A stretch of DNA of 64,000 nucleotides from Acidisarcina sp. Lineage in GTDB: Bacteria > Acidobacteriota > Terriglobia > Terriglobales > Acidobacteriaceae. Position 1 is the stretch's first letter, and every line of letters starts with the position of its first letter. Both the position numbers and the translations under genes were made by a program. Under the pieces are notes generated by a model. That model was not told the origin of the DNA. It worked only from the letters and a program-made list of their open reading frames with translations, and searched no databases. The stretch lies in NCBI GenBank assembly GCA_035539175.1, contig DATLIY010000009.1, positions 248,001-312,000 of the forward strand, in the 5' to 3' direction. Positions 27,082 to 37,555 of the stretch are shown here, in pieces.

Positions 27082-28047
27082 ATGCTGATATTCCGCAGCC
27101 TCGCTGAGATACCTCCCGGCTTTGGTCCCTGCGTCGTGAGCGTAGGCAACTTCGACGGCGTGCATCGCGGTCATCGCTGGGTTCTGGAGCAGGTCAAGGA
27201 GCGCGCCCGCACACTCGCGGCACGTTCCATTGCAGTTACCTTTGATCCGCATCCGACCTGCATCCTGCGGCCCGAACGTGCTCCCCGTCTCATCACCCCG
27301 CTCGAAGCACGGCTCGAATTGCTGGCCGCCACGGAGATTGACGCCGTACTGGTGATCCCTTTCACGCAGGAGCTGTCCAGCATGTCTGCCGTGGAGTTCG
27401 CGCAATCCGTTCTTTGCGAGAAGCTGGCGGCGGTCGAGGTTCATGAGGGTTCGAATTTTCGCTTTGGGCATCGTGCCCAGGCGGGAGTCGATGAGTTGCG
27501 CGAATTAGGCCGCAGCCTCGGATTTCAGGTGCGCGTGTACGAAGCGCTCCACCGCCGCGGCATGGTCATCTCCAGCAGCACGGTTCGCAGCCTGATTGCA
27601 GCCGGAGATGTACGGCAGGCCCGCAGCCTGCTGGGGCATCCATTTTTTGTCCGGTCCACACCGGCGCGCGGGCGCGGGATCGGCGGCAAACTCCTCGTAC
27701 CCACAGTGAACCTGGCGGAGTATAACGAACTGCTGCCGGCCTTCGGCGTCTACATCACCTGCCTGCGTATTCAGGATCGGCTCTTTGAAGCGGTGACGAA
27801 CGTCGGCAATCGGCCCACCTTCGGGCCCGACTCCTTCGCCGTCGAGTCTCACATCCTCAACTTCCAACCCGTTGCCCTGGACGAAACAACTCCGCTGGAG
27901 CTGAGCTTTTTCGATCGGCTGCGAGAAGAGAAGCAGTGGCCCTCGCCTGACGCCCTGCGCGCCCAGATTATGCGGGACGTCGCCCAGGCACAACGCTACT
28001 TCCGCCTGGCCAATCAATATCGCCGGAATCACTCCCGCGCCCTCTAA
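27082..28047 (+). CDS. ribF: bifunctional riboflavin kinase/FAD synthetase
   Basis: 321 aa. It makes FMN and FAD. The N-terminal nucleotidyltransferase domain has VVSVGNFDGVHRGHRWVLEQ and VTFDPHPTCIL. The C-terminal flavokinase domain has GRGIGGKLLVPTVNLA and TNVGNRPTFG with ETTPLELSFFDRLREEKQW. Length and domain order are as in the family. It converges with the PBP gene after 7 nt. Confidence 0.96.
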   Translation: MLIFRSLAEIPPGFGPCVVSVGNFDGVHRGHRWVLEQVKERARTLAARSIAVTFDPHPTCILRPERAPRLITPLEARLELLAATEIDAVLVIPFTQELSSMSAVEFAQSVLCEKLAAVEVHEGSNFRFGHRAQAGVDELRELGRSLGFQVRVYEALHRRGMVISSSTVRSLIAAGDVRQARSLLGHPFFVRSTPARGRGIGGKLLVPTVNLAEYNELLPAFGVYITCLRIQDRLFEAVTNVGNRPTFGPDSFAVESHILNFQPVALDETTPLELSFFDRLREEKQWPSPDALRAQIMRDVAQAQRYFRLANQYRRNHSRAL

Positions 28048-28054
28048 GCCTAAC

Positions 28055-30499
28055 TCAGCGGACCGGGACGCTATGCACCGCTGCAACATGGCGCAGAGCA
28101 GGCGGATGCGCTGCAGCCGTCCGCCCCGAGGCAACAGGTTTGGGAGAAATGGGCCGCGTCGGGACTGGCGCCACGTTCTTCCCACCCGAAGTACCTGGCT
28201 TCTTTGCCGGTAGAGCCGTCGTTGGCGCAGCCGCTTTATTGAGTAAGGGTGCTCCAGCCGACTTGCTTCGCTCCTCCGAGGGGAAGACCTCGTCATCCTT
28301 GCCGGCGATCGCCGCCTTCATAAACTGCATCCAGATCGGCAGTGCGGCTCGTGCGCCCGTCTCCTTGTCGCCCAGCGACTGGCGGCTGTCATAGCCAACC
28401 CACACGCCGCAGGTAACGGAAGGAGAGAAGCCAAGAAACCAGGCATCGGTAAAGTCGTTGGTCGTGCCCGTCTTGCCTCCAAGGGGATGATTGAGAGACG
28501 CCGCAGCTCCTGCTGTTCCCCCATGCACGACCTCTTTCAGCATCACCATCATCAATCTCGCCGTTTTGGCGCTCGTCGCCTCGGAAACCTGCGGCAAATC
28601 CTCCATCAATGTCATTCCATCGGCATTGGTCACCTTGCGGATCAGCCGCGGCGCAATACGGATGCCGTCATTCGGAAAACTGCTGTACGCGGCAACCTGC
28701 TCTTCGAGCGTCACCTCCACCGACCCCAGTGCCACCGGCAGAAATGCTGGAATGTTGCTGGTAATGCCGAACCGGTGTGCCACCTCGATCACACGGCGGA
28801 TGCCAACGCGATCCGCCAGCTTCAGCGCCGGAATGTTGCGCGAGTCCGCAAAGGCGTGCAGCAGCGAGATCGAGCCCAGATACTTGCCGTCATAGTTGTG
28901 CGGAGTATAGGAGCCAAAGCTCACCGGGCTGTCGGAGATGGAGTCCTCCGGCCGCGCACCCTCCTCCACCGCAGCCGTATAAACATAGGGCTTGAACGAG
29001 GAGCCCGTTTGCCGCTGCGCCTGGGTCGCACGGTTGAACTGCGACAGGTTGAAGTCACGTCCGCCCACCATCGCGAGCACATCGCCGGATGCATTATCCA
29101 TCGCGAAGAGCGAGCCCTCCGTGCCCGAATCCTGTTCGAGCGTTCCCTTCAGCGGGCCTGCCGCCGGCAGAGTGTCGCTCAGGTGTACGTAAAGAATGTC
29201 GCCGGGGCGCAAAAATGTGTCCGCTGTCTTCTGACCGGTCCACGCCCAATCCTCCGGCGTCAGCAAGACCTCCTGCGATCCGACCTTCGCCGTTACCTGG
29301 TAGGGCAGGACGGAGGTAGCCAGCGCATGCACATACCCCCCAGCCTCCGGCGGCATCACCCAGTCCGGATGCTTAAAGTCCTCCAGCGAAATGCCGCCCG
29401 CGATGGTGTTGAGCAGATGGCCGTTCCATCCATGGCGGCGCTCATAGGCCGCAAGGCCATCCTGCACCGCACGGTTCGCGATTCTTTGCAGATCGAGATC
29501 GAGCGTGGTGTAGACACGCAGTCCCGCCTCATGCACTTCATCCGCGCCCAGCTTCTTCTCCAGCTCCCTGCGCACATCCTCCACAAACCACGGCGCCACT
29601 GAATTCGGCGGAGACTGCACGTGCAGCCCCAGCGGCTCAGCCTTGGCGGCATTCGCCTGCGCCGTCGTAATGGCCCCGTCTTCCAGCATCGCGTTGATCA
29701 CCATGTTCCTGCGACGCAGGGCGCGGTCTGGATTGAGGATCGGTGAATAGCCCACCGGACCCTTCGGAAGCCCTGCCAGCAATGCGGCCTCGGGCAAAGT
29801 CAGATCCTTGGCATGCTTGCTGAAGTAGAACTCCGATGCTGCCTCAAATCCGTACATCCCATGCCCCAGATAAATCTGGTTCGCGTACAGAGTGAAGATC
29901 TGCTGCTTGGTAAACGACCGCTCAATCTGGATCGAGAGAAAGACTTCCTGCATCTTGCGCCCTACGCGGCGCTCGGAGGAGAGAAACAGATTCCTCGCCA
30001 GTTGCATGGTCAGCGTGGAAGCGCCCTGCGCGCGATTGCTGGACGTAAGGTCGTGATAAGCCGCGCCGATCACTCGAAAGACATTGATGCCCCAATGGCT
30101 CTCAAAATTCTTGTCTTCAATGGAGATGACGGCTTGGCGAAGTACCGGGGCAAAGTCCCCATAATTCACCACAACACGACGCTCCAGCGCAAAGGATCCG
30201 AAGATGCGGCCGTGTACGTCGTAAAGATCCGTAGTTGTGTTTGGACGGTAGCGCTCCAGCTCGTCTATCTGCGGCAGATCGGCGGAGTAGACCATCATCA
30301 GGCCGCCCAGCACGCCCACCAGCGCCGCCAGAACCAGCAGCACCGCGAGAGCTATGTTGCCTGCGATCTTTTTTCGGCCGCGGCCTTCCGCCCGTGCGGG
30401 CGGACGAAAGCGTCTAGGCTGGGAGCCGGGTCCAGCACCAGGCCGGGGAACTTGGTCAGTGGATTTCAAGGGGACGTCCGTTAAAGCCGAGGATAGCAC
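28055..30499 (-). CDS. class A penicillin-binding protein (PBP1A type)
   Basis: 814 aa. An Arg/Pro-rich cytoplasmic tail and a membrane anchor (IALAVLLVLAALVGVLGGLM, about 49-70) precede the GT51 glycosyltransferase domain. That domain has catalytic Glu128 (ISIEDKNFESHWG) and GASTLTMQLARNLF. An insert domain follows, then the transpeptidase with Ser500 (TGSSFKPYV), SRN and GGKTGTTN motifs. The C-terminus is a basic Ala/Pro-rich tail. It polymerises and crosslinks peptidoglycan and fits the murein genes elsewhere in the window. Confidence 0.95.
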   Translation of the reverse strand: MLSSALTDVPLKSTDQVPRPGAGPGSQPRRFRPPARAEGRGRKKIAGNIALAVLLVLAALVGVLGGLMMVYSADLPQIDELERYRPNTTTDLYDVHGRIFGSFALERRVVVNYGDFAPVLRQAVISIEDKNFESHWGINVFRVIGAAYHDLTSSNRAQGASTLTMQLARNLFLSSERRVGRKMQEVFLSIQIERSFTKQQIFTLYANQIYLGHGMYGFEAASEFYFSKHAKDLTLPEAALLAGLPKGPVGYSPILNPDRALRRRNMVINAMLEDGAITTAQANAAKAEPLGLHVQSPPNSVAPWFVEDVRRELEKKLGADEVHEAGLRVYTTLDLDLQRIANRAVQDGLAAYERRHGWNGHLLNTIAGGISLEDFKHPDWVMPPEAGGYVHALATSVLPYQVTAKVGSQEVLLTPEDWAWTGQKTADTFLRPGDILYVHLSDTLPAAGPLKGTLEQDSGTEGSLFAMDNASGDVLAMVGGRDFNLSQFNRATQAQRQTGSSFKPYVYTAAVEEGARPEDSISDSPVSFGSYTPHNYDGKYLGSISLLHAFADSRNIPALKLADRVGIRRVIEVAHRFGITSNIPAFLPVALGSVEVTLEEQVAAYSSFPNDGIRIAPRLIRKVTNADGMTLMEDLPQVSEATSAKTARLMMVMLKEVVHGGTAGAAASLNHPLGGKTGTTNDFTDAWFLGFSPSVTCGVWVGYDSRQSLGDKETGARAALPIWMQFMKAAIAGKDDEVFPSEERSKSAGAPLLNKAAAPTTALPAKKPGTSGGKNVAPVPTRPISPKPVASGRTAAAHPPALRHVAAVHSVPVR

Positions 30500-30582
30500 G
30501 CAGGCGACTGTGAAACATCGTCCATCTCCCTGCGGACTCTAGCTGTTTACCCCTGCCGCCGGAGCGGTTTCCCGAAGCCGCT

Positions 30583-31785
30583 CTATGTGTTCTTCTGCTT
30601 CAGCAGCTCCAGCGCCTTGTTCAGTTGATCGTCTGCCTTGGGACCAGTCTGCGGCGGCACATCCTCTGCCCTGTCGTCCTGATCCAGACTCGACGCCACG
30701 ACGACATTCGGAGTCACAGCTTCATCCTGAATCTTTTTGCCGGAAGGGGATGCATACTTTGCCACCGATACGATCACAGCAGCCCCATTCTGCATCTCGA
30801 TCGTCTTTTGGATCGATCCCTCTCCGAAGGTCCGGTCTCCAACAACATCGCCCCGCTTGTTATCCAGAATTGCCCCTGCAACAATCTCGCCGGGGCCCGC
30901 CGTACCATGATTCACGACGACCGCCAGCGGCGCTGCGGTGATGAACTTCGAGCTCTCTGCCACAAAGGTCTGCTTGGCAAACTTCTGGCCTTCAAGAGTT
31001 GCGATTGTGCCGTTTTGCAGAAACGCGTTTGCCAGGCGAATCGCCTGGTCGCTGTCGCCCTCGGCCACGTCGCGCAGGTCGAGCACTACCTTCTTGTTGC
31101 CGTTCTTGCCCATCGCCCGCAGACGTGCTTCCATTTCGGAGACGCGCTCCTTCGTCAGCACCGATGGCTTCAGGTAAAGAATGCTGCTGTTCTCATACTG
31201 CTGTTCGCCCAGTGCGGGAACGACCTCAGCCGTCCGTGTCAACGTGACCTTTTCCGGTTCCGCCTTGCGTGGCCGCACCACGGAGAAGGTGACGCTGGTG
31301 CCCGGCTTGCCCTCAAGCATCAAACGGATCATCGCCAGCGACATCTCGCGCGTAGACTGGTCGCCAATTGATTCGATAATGTCGCCGTCCCCGATCTGTT
31401 GCTTTTCTGCCGGGCTTCCCGGAACAACAGAGACGACGGTTGCATAGCCGAAACGCTTGGACAGGTTGATCCCCACCTGCGCCGTGCCTTCGCTCAAGTG
31501 CTGCTTGTAAGTCTTGTACTCATCCGGGGTCAGATAGCTGGAGTCTGCGTCCAGGGACTCCAGAAGCCCATGCAAGGCCCCATTCGTCACTTTTCCGATG
31601 TTTGGCTCCGACACGTAGTCGCTCTGAATCTTCTTGAGGACTTCGCTGTAGACCTCCATCTCTTTGTAGGCGCCATCCTTCTCCGTGCCGGCGCGAACAC
31701 CGCTGGGGCCGAAGCTGCCAAGAAATACGAAGAATACGAGGGCCACCGAGATGGCGAGGACAGAACGCTTGAAACTCTTGGACAT
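30583..31785 (-). CDS. S41 (CtpA-like) PDZ protein lacking the catalytic Ser-Lys dyad
   Basis: 400 aa from ATG 31785, which starts a clear signal peptide (KRSVLAISVALVFFVFLGSF); the longer open frame upstream is not supported. A helical region holds NGALHGLLESLDADSSYLTP, a PDZ domain lies at about 100-185, and the S41 core at about 200-345. Where active CtpA has NxGSASASEIVAGAL, this has VNHGTAGPGEIVAGAI (residues 291-305), with Gly297 at the nucleophile position. Where active enzymes have TFGKGSVQ, it has TFGEGSIQ (Glu322 for Lys). It is probably a pseudoprotease acting as a periplasmic scaffold or regulator. Confidence 0.85.
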   Translation of the reverse strand: MSKSFKRSVLAISVALVFFVFLGSFGPSGVRAGTEKDGAYKEMEVYSEVLKKIQSDYVSEPNIGKVTNGALHGLLESLDADSSYLTPDEYKTYKQHLSEGTAQVGINLSKRFGYATVVSVVPGSPAEKQQIGDGDIIESIGDQSTREMSLAMIRLMLEGKPGTSVTFSVVRPRKAEPEKVTLTRTAEVVPALGEQQYENSSILYLKPSVLTKERVSEMEARLRAMGKNGNKKVVLDLRDVAEGDSDQAIRLANAFLQNGTIATLEGQKFAKQTFVAESSKFITAAPLAVVVNHGTAGPGEIVAGAILDNKRGDVVGDRTFGEGSIQKTIEMQNGAAVIVSVAKYASPSGKKIQDEAVTPNVVVASSLDQDDRAEDVPPQTGPKADDQLNKALELLKQKNT

Positions 31786-33820
<2,035 letters not shown>

Positions 33821-33883
33821 TGGGTCCTGGCGCAATTCGCGATCGAACAGGCCAGCACAGACAGCAGAAGGTGAGGTAGAAAG

Positions 33884-35203
33884 ATGGCCGCTCCAGAAGC
33901 AGCATCCAACTCCGTTCGATCCGGCAACATTCAAGCTGCTGCCGCACCCATGCATCAAGGGCGCTCTTTAGCCATTGTTACCTCCCTGTTCTTTCTGTGG
34001 GGCTTCATCACCTCTTTGAACGACATCCTGGTTCCGCACCTGAAGTCGATCTTTGAGCTGAATTACACGCAGGTCATGCTGGTGCAATTCGCCTTCTTCT
34101 CGGCCTACTTTCTGTTCTCCTTACCGTGGGCCAGGGTGATTGATAAGATCGGCTATCAGCAAACCATGGTGGCTGGCCTGCTCACCATGGGTTTTGGCGC
34201 ATTTCTGTTCATTCCCGCTGCTTCGGTTCCTTCGTTCCCCATGTTTCTGGTGGCGCTCCTGATCCTTGCTGCCGGAATCACCGGCCTCCAGGTAGCAGCC
34301 AATCCATATGTGATCGCACTCGGCAAACCCGAGACCGGATCCAGCCGGCTGACGCTGACCCAGGCCTTCAACTCGCTTGGCACAACCCTGGCGCCTAAGA
34401 TCGGAGGACTGCTCATCCTGGGCACCGCGGTTCCCTTAGCCCTCGAGAAGCTGCGTGCGCTCACCCCCGCCGCACTGCACGCCTATCGCTTGCAGGAAGC
34501 TGCCACCATCAAGATGCCCTATATCTCGATCGGCATTGTGCTGGTGCTGCTCGGGCTTACGATCTCCCGGTTAAACCTGCCGAAGATTCCACACGCGCAT
34601 CGCCCTGCCGGGGAGAAGGTTCCGGATTCGCTCTGGAAACACCCCAACCTCATCTTTGGGACGATTGGAATCTTTACCTATGTGGGCGCGGAGGTCTCTA
34701 TCGGGAGCTTTCTCGTGAGCTACCTGGGCCAACCCAACATCGCTGGCTTTTCTCCGCCGGTCGCAGCAGGTTACGTCTCCTTCTACTGGGGCGGCGCGAT
34801 GGTGGGGCGCTTCATTGGCGCGGGGCTGCTGCAGCGCGTCAAGACAAGGTATCTACTCGCGACCTGTACGGTCTGCACCACCGTGCTGGTCGTCACTTCC
34901 ATGCTGTCCAGCGGACACCTGGCGATGTGGACCCTGCTCGCCGTTGGCCTGTTCAACTCCATCATGTTCCCGAGCATCTTCACTCTGGGCGTGGCAGAGC
35001 TCGGGCCGCTGACGGGAGCCGGGTCCGGCGTCATGAATATGGCGATCGTCGGCGGAGCCATCGTTCCAGTGATTCAGGGAGCGATCGCAGACCGTATCGG
35101 CATTCATCACGCCTTCTTCGTCGCGTTGCTCTGCTATCTGTACATCTTCTTCTACGCCACCAGAGAATCCAAACCGAATAGCGAACGGCACGCCAAGGCC
35201 TAG
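33884..35203 (+). CDS. sugar:H+ symporter, FucP-like MFS family
   Basis: 439 aa with twelve predicted spans. LFFLWGFITSLNDILVPHLK is the FucP signature. FFSAYFLFSLPWARVIDKIG and GLQVAANPYVIALGKPETGS (with the SRLTLTQAFNSLGTTLAPKI block) are the conserved family motifs. The substrate is probably fucose, glucose, galactose or a related hexose. It follows a LamB-like porin, so outer- and inner-membrane steps may be co-expressed. Confidence 0.92.
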   Translation: MAAPEAASNSVRSGNIQAAAAPMHQGRSLAIVTSLFFLWGFITSLNDILVPHLKSIFELNYTQVMLVQFAFFSAYFLFSLPWARVIDKIGYQQTMVAGLLTMGFGAFLFIPAASVPSFPMFLVALLILAAGITGLQVAANPYVIALGKPETGSSRLTLTQAFNSLGTTLAPKIGGLLILGTAVPLALEKLRALTPAALHAYRLQEAATIKMPYISIGIVLVLLGLTISRLNLPKIPHAHRPAGEKVPDSLWKHPNLIFGTIGIFTYVGAEVSIGSFLVSYLGQPNIAGFSPPVAAGYVSFYWGGAMVGRFIGAGLLQRVKTRYLLATCTVCTTVLVVTSMLSSGHLAMWTLLAVGLFNSIMFPSIFTLGVAELGPLTGAGSGVMNMAIVGGAIVPVIQGAIADRIGIHHAFFVALLCYLYIFFYATRESKPNSERHAKA

Positions 35204-35265
35204 CTGTGGAGGCAATCGACCTGCGGTAGTCTGTGCGCGCGACATTTCTCCTCCACGCTCCTGTT

Positions 35266-35291
35266 GTCATCCTGAGCGCAGCGAAGGATCT
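35266..35291 (+). repeat. short interspersed repeat, copy 1 (core TCATCCTGAGCGCAGCG)
   Basis: The copy here is followed by AAGGATCT. The same core occurs at 47,614-47,637 and, inverted, at 57,761-57,783. Similar elements are very common between genes in acidobacterial genomes (general knowledge). This copy lies in the 233-nt space after the sugar transporter, which has no gene. Confidence 0.7.
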
Positions 35292-35436
35292 GCTCCATCC
35301 TGCCGCCGCTGCTGGCGGATCAAGATCCTGACAGCCTACAGGAGGCCAGCTACAGGGAGTCAGCCAGATCTACTCTCTGTCGTGTCTTCGGGGGATACTT
35401 TGGTGGCGGTCGAGGTTCTGAAAGAAGCCCGGTAAA

Positions 35437-35853
35437 CTATTTGTTGTTCACATACTGAGATATCACCTTGTCGGCAAAACTGAAGATGCCATCGACGCAT
35501 CCCGATGTAGTGTTCTTCCCGCACAGTCCTACACGCTGTCCAAGGAAAGCGGAGTGATACAGGATCACTTCGGATACCGCAATTTGTACTGCTCCCCCAG
35601 GATCCGCATTGTCGTCGAGCGTGATGATACTAATCTTCGGATATATCTTCTCGTTCTCCTCAGAATCCCGTCTTTCCTCATACCGGGAACTCGCTGCGAT
35701 GCGGTCTCGCAAGTAGCTGAGGGAGGCTTCAGCGATCATCCCGTGGCATTCACAGGCGACGATAATCCCTTGTCGGGAAGCAGGTTGCGAATGAAGATTG
35801 GCAGGGAAAGAAAACAGAATTAAGGCGCAGGCAAACAGAGTCGTTTTTGGCAT
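35437..35853 (-). CDS. small exported hypothetical protein
   Basis: 138 aa from ATG 35853, chosen because AGGAGG lies 6 nt upstream and a signal peptide follows at once (PKTTLFACALILFSFPANLHSQ). The mature part has four cysteines (ACECHGMIAEA, then GLCGKNTTSGCVDGIF), which could form two disulfides. No family is recognised. It is the last complete chromosomal gene before the prophage boundary. Confidence 0.6.
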   Translation of the reverse strand: MPKTTLFACALILFSFPANLHSQPASRQGIIVACECHGMIAEASLSYLRDRIAASSRYEERRDSEENEKIYPKISIITLDDNADPGGAVQIAVSEVILYHSAFLGQRVGLCGKNTTSGCVDGIFSFADKVISQYVNNK

Positions 35854-35918
35854 TGCGCTTCCTCCTAAGAAAAGTGGGCGGAGAAACCTGCCCACCATAC
35901 CAACGCGGTAATGCCTAG

Positions 35919-36048
35919 TCGATCAGTACGCCCGCCTGGGCCCAGACGCGTGATCGCCATATGCTGGCAGTGGAACCAAAAGCCTCGAGGCCTCGTTCCA
36001 CTGCCACTTGGATGGCGCTCCCGACATCGGTGCAGCGGGATTTCCATT
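35919..36048 (-). pseudogene. relic of a tyrosine integrase (catalytic-domain fragment)
   Basis: About 130 nt align base-for-base with the intact prophage integrase region at about 38,641-38,790. Shared runs include ACGCCCGCCT, GCGTGATCGCC and CTCGTTCCA. In one minus-strand frame it still reads HCQHMAITRLG beside the intact YDCRHTAITRLA. The alignment has gaps and substitutions, and Arg II is lost. It is a decayed remnant of a related, earlier integrase. Confidence 0.75.
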
Positions 36049-36068
36049 CCTACGCGGCCGCGGGCGGG

Positions 36069-36225
36069 GTCGACCTACGGGAACGCCGCTGACCTACGGG
36101 ACGGTGCCCGTAGTTCAAGGCTCGATGGCCCCCACATATCGGGGGTCACGCCGTGAGATCTACAACCTGTTGGATTTCAATTCGGTGTGGTGGCGGTGGA
36201 CAGAATCGAACTGTCGACCTACGGG
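36069..36225. repeat. direct repeats of a tRNA-derived 13-mer (att candidate)
   Basis: GTCGACCTACGGG occurs at 36,069-36,081 and again at 36,213-36,225 inside the tRNA-like sequence. A shorter copy (TGACCTACGGG) is at 36,090-36,100. The latter forms a perfect dyad, CTACGGG-acggtg-CCCGTAG (36,094-36,113). Repeats of tRNA sequence beside an integrase suggest attachment cores or scars of repeated integration. Confidence 0.5.
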
Positions 36226-36259
36226 TTATGAGTCCGTCGCTCTAACGAGCCATACCGTG
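36188..36259 (-). pseudogene. degenerate tRNA-Met (CAT), probable attachment site
   Basis: On the minus strand the anticodon arm (GGACTCATAACCC), variable loop, T-arm (GACAG-TTCGATT-CTGTC) and 3' acceptor CACCGCC-A-CCA are intact. The D-loop is cut to about four bases (GCTC-GTTA-GAGC). The 5' acceptor CACGGTA pairs at only four of seven positions with the 3' strand. This is what a tRNA 3' part left at a prophage junction looks like; the functional copy is expected elsewhere. Confidence 0.65.
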
Positions 36260-36364
36260 GGTCAGCACCTGGATGCACAACGACTGAATTGAAACCGAAT
36301 CTGAAGTTCTCGAAAACCATACTCGCGATTTTTTTACTGCGCAAGCACTATTTTAGAAAAAAAT

Positions 36365-36556
36365 CTAGAGCGGGCTGCGCGGGTTGCGTGCTCCGCAGTG
36401 GGGGCAGGGTTTGCGGCGCTCGCGGGCGCTCAGGGGAGCCAGGCAGCCGACGCAGGGCACGAGGTTGCGCGGCTTGCGGGGGATGCGCTTAGCAAACTCG
36501 GCCCGGATCAGCGCGTCGGGGATCGTGGTGAGATCCCATTCAGGGGTGTATTTCAT
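36365..36556 (-). CDS. small zinc-ribbon protein
   Basis: 63 aa. The C-terminal zinc ribbon has CVGC (35-38) and CPHC (52-55), ending GARNPRSPL. The N-terminus is EWDLTTIPDALIRAEFAKRI. The ribbon and tail closely resemble those of the gene 16 nt upstream in the same operon (CPGC...CPHCGARNTCSPF). The function is unknown; it is probably a small nucleic-acid or protein-binding accessory factor of the prophage. Confidence 0.6.
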   Translation of the reverse strand: MKYTPEWDLTTIPDALIRAEFAKRIPRKPRNLVPCVGCLAPLSARERRKPCPHCGARNPRSPL

Positions 36557-36571
36557 GCTTACGCTTCTCCT

Positions 36572-36880
36572 CTAGAATGGGCTGCACGTGTTGCGCGCTC
36601 CGCAGTGGGGACAGCGGAGGTCTCTGTCGTTCAGTGGGGCCTGGCAGCCTGGGCAGGGCTGTTGATCCCACGGCACATTAGAGGATCTATCGCCATCAGC
36701 CACGCGCATAAAGACCTCGTCGTCCGCCGAATAGATCACGTCGAAGATACTCGCGGCGGCTCGTATCCATTTCGTGCGGTCGTCAATTCCCCACGCTGTT
36801 TCAGGCTGTGGAAGAGTCTTGAGCAAGCCTTCAATGAAGGGGTGTAACGTGGTGCTCTCGCGCTTTTCATCGTTGCTCAT
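36572..36880 (-). CDS. zinc-ribbon protein, paralogous tail with downstream gene
   Basis: 102 aa. The helical N-terminal part (HPFIEGLLKTLPQPETAWG) is followed by acidic stretches and a C-terminal zinc ribbon CPGC/CPHC ending GARNTCSPF. It shares that tail with the 63-aa gene 16 nt downstream. No known family is recognised. Both probably belong to the accessory region of the prophage between the integrase and the left attachment site. Confidence 0.6.
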   Translation of the reverse strand: MSNDEKRESTTLHPFIEGLLKTLPQPETAWGIDDRTKWIRAAASIFDVIYSADDEVFMRVADGDRSSNVPWDQQPCPGCQAPLNDRDLRCPHCGARNTCSPF

Positions 36881-37095
36881 GGTTCATCCCTGCGAATCTG
36901 CGCCGGGGTTACCTACCCGGCCCCGGCTACCACGCCGGAGGCACCGCTTGCCCGAGGATGGGCACGGCGGAGACTAAGATTCCTAACTGAGGCGGAGTCT
37001 GACAATCCTAATCTTGGCGAATTCTTCGGCGCGTGGCCAGTCTGGGGAGACATAAATACTTTCCGAGTGAGCGCCGATTATCTCATTTCACGATG

Positions 37096-37119
37096 AAAAA
37101 TCTCGCGCGGTTGCCGCGC
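37096..37119 (-). terminator. rho-independent terminator after the 130-aa gene
   Basis: On the minus strand GCGCGG-caa-CCGCGC is followed by GAGATTTTT. It lies 12 nt after the stop of the gene at 37,131 and would end the small operon that contains the CRISPR-like repeats. The 215 nt between it and the 102-aa gene show no gene. Confidence 0.65.
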
Positions 37120-37130
37120 TTGTCACGTTA

Positions 37131-37523
37131 TTAAACCCAGTTCTCCGGGTCCGCCATGAAATCCTCGGATTCCGCGGCCTGCCTATCCTCATCCGCCATA
37201 AACTCAGCGAATTCCGCAGCCTGCCTATCCGCACGGCGCTCTTCGTCCTCGTCCTCTACAACCTGCATATAGGAGCGAGCCGCGAGCCTAGCCGCCTCCC
37301 GCCTCGCATACGCGTCCGCCCATTGCTCCTCTGTAAACGGGTTATACGAGTGCGAACCCTCTAGCCTGCCGCCAGCATAGGGGCAGTTGAGTGCGGAATC
37401 TAGCGATACATGGTGATGCCCGCACGTCCCGTGTCGTTCAACCCCGATCTCCACCCCATCAACCAGGAACCATCCAGACAGTTTGCTCCTGCGTACCCAC
37501 GTATATGTTTCTGCGCGTGTCAT
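37131..37523 (-). CDS. acidic hypothetical prophage protein with tandem repeat
   Basis: 130 aa. The N-terminal part has HGTCGHHHVSLDSALNC with Cys and His residues that may bind metal. The C-terminal part is very acidic and contains a near-tandem repeat (DRQAAEFAEFMAD, then DRQAAESEDFMAD). AGAGGAG lies 7 nt before the ATG, and the same leader sequence precedes the 220-aa gene upstream. No family is recognised. A strongly acidic tail is seen in many DNA-mimic and anti-restriction proteins, but that is only a possibility. Confidence 0.6.
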   Translation of the reverse strand: MTRAETYTWVRRSKLSGWFLVDGVEIGVERHGTCGHHHVSLDSALNCPYAGGRLEGSHSYNPFTEEQWADAYARREAARLAARSYMQVVEDEDEERRADRQAAEFAEFMADEDRQAAESEDFMADPENWV

Positions 37524-37555
37524 TGTCGTTCTCCTCTGCAGGGGTTGCGGCGGCC

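Noticed and set aside
36188-36259. Functional tRNA-Met gene
   Set aside because: The D-loop has only about four bases and the acceptor stem pairs at four of seven positions.
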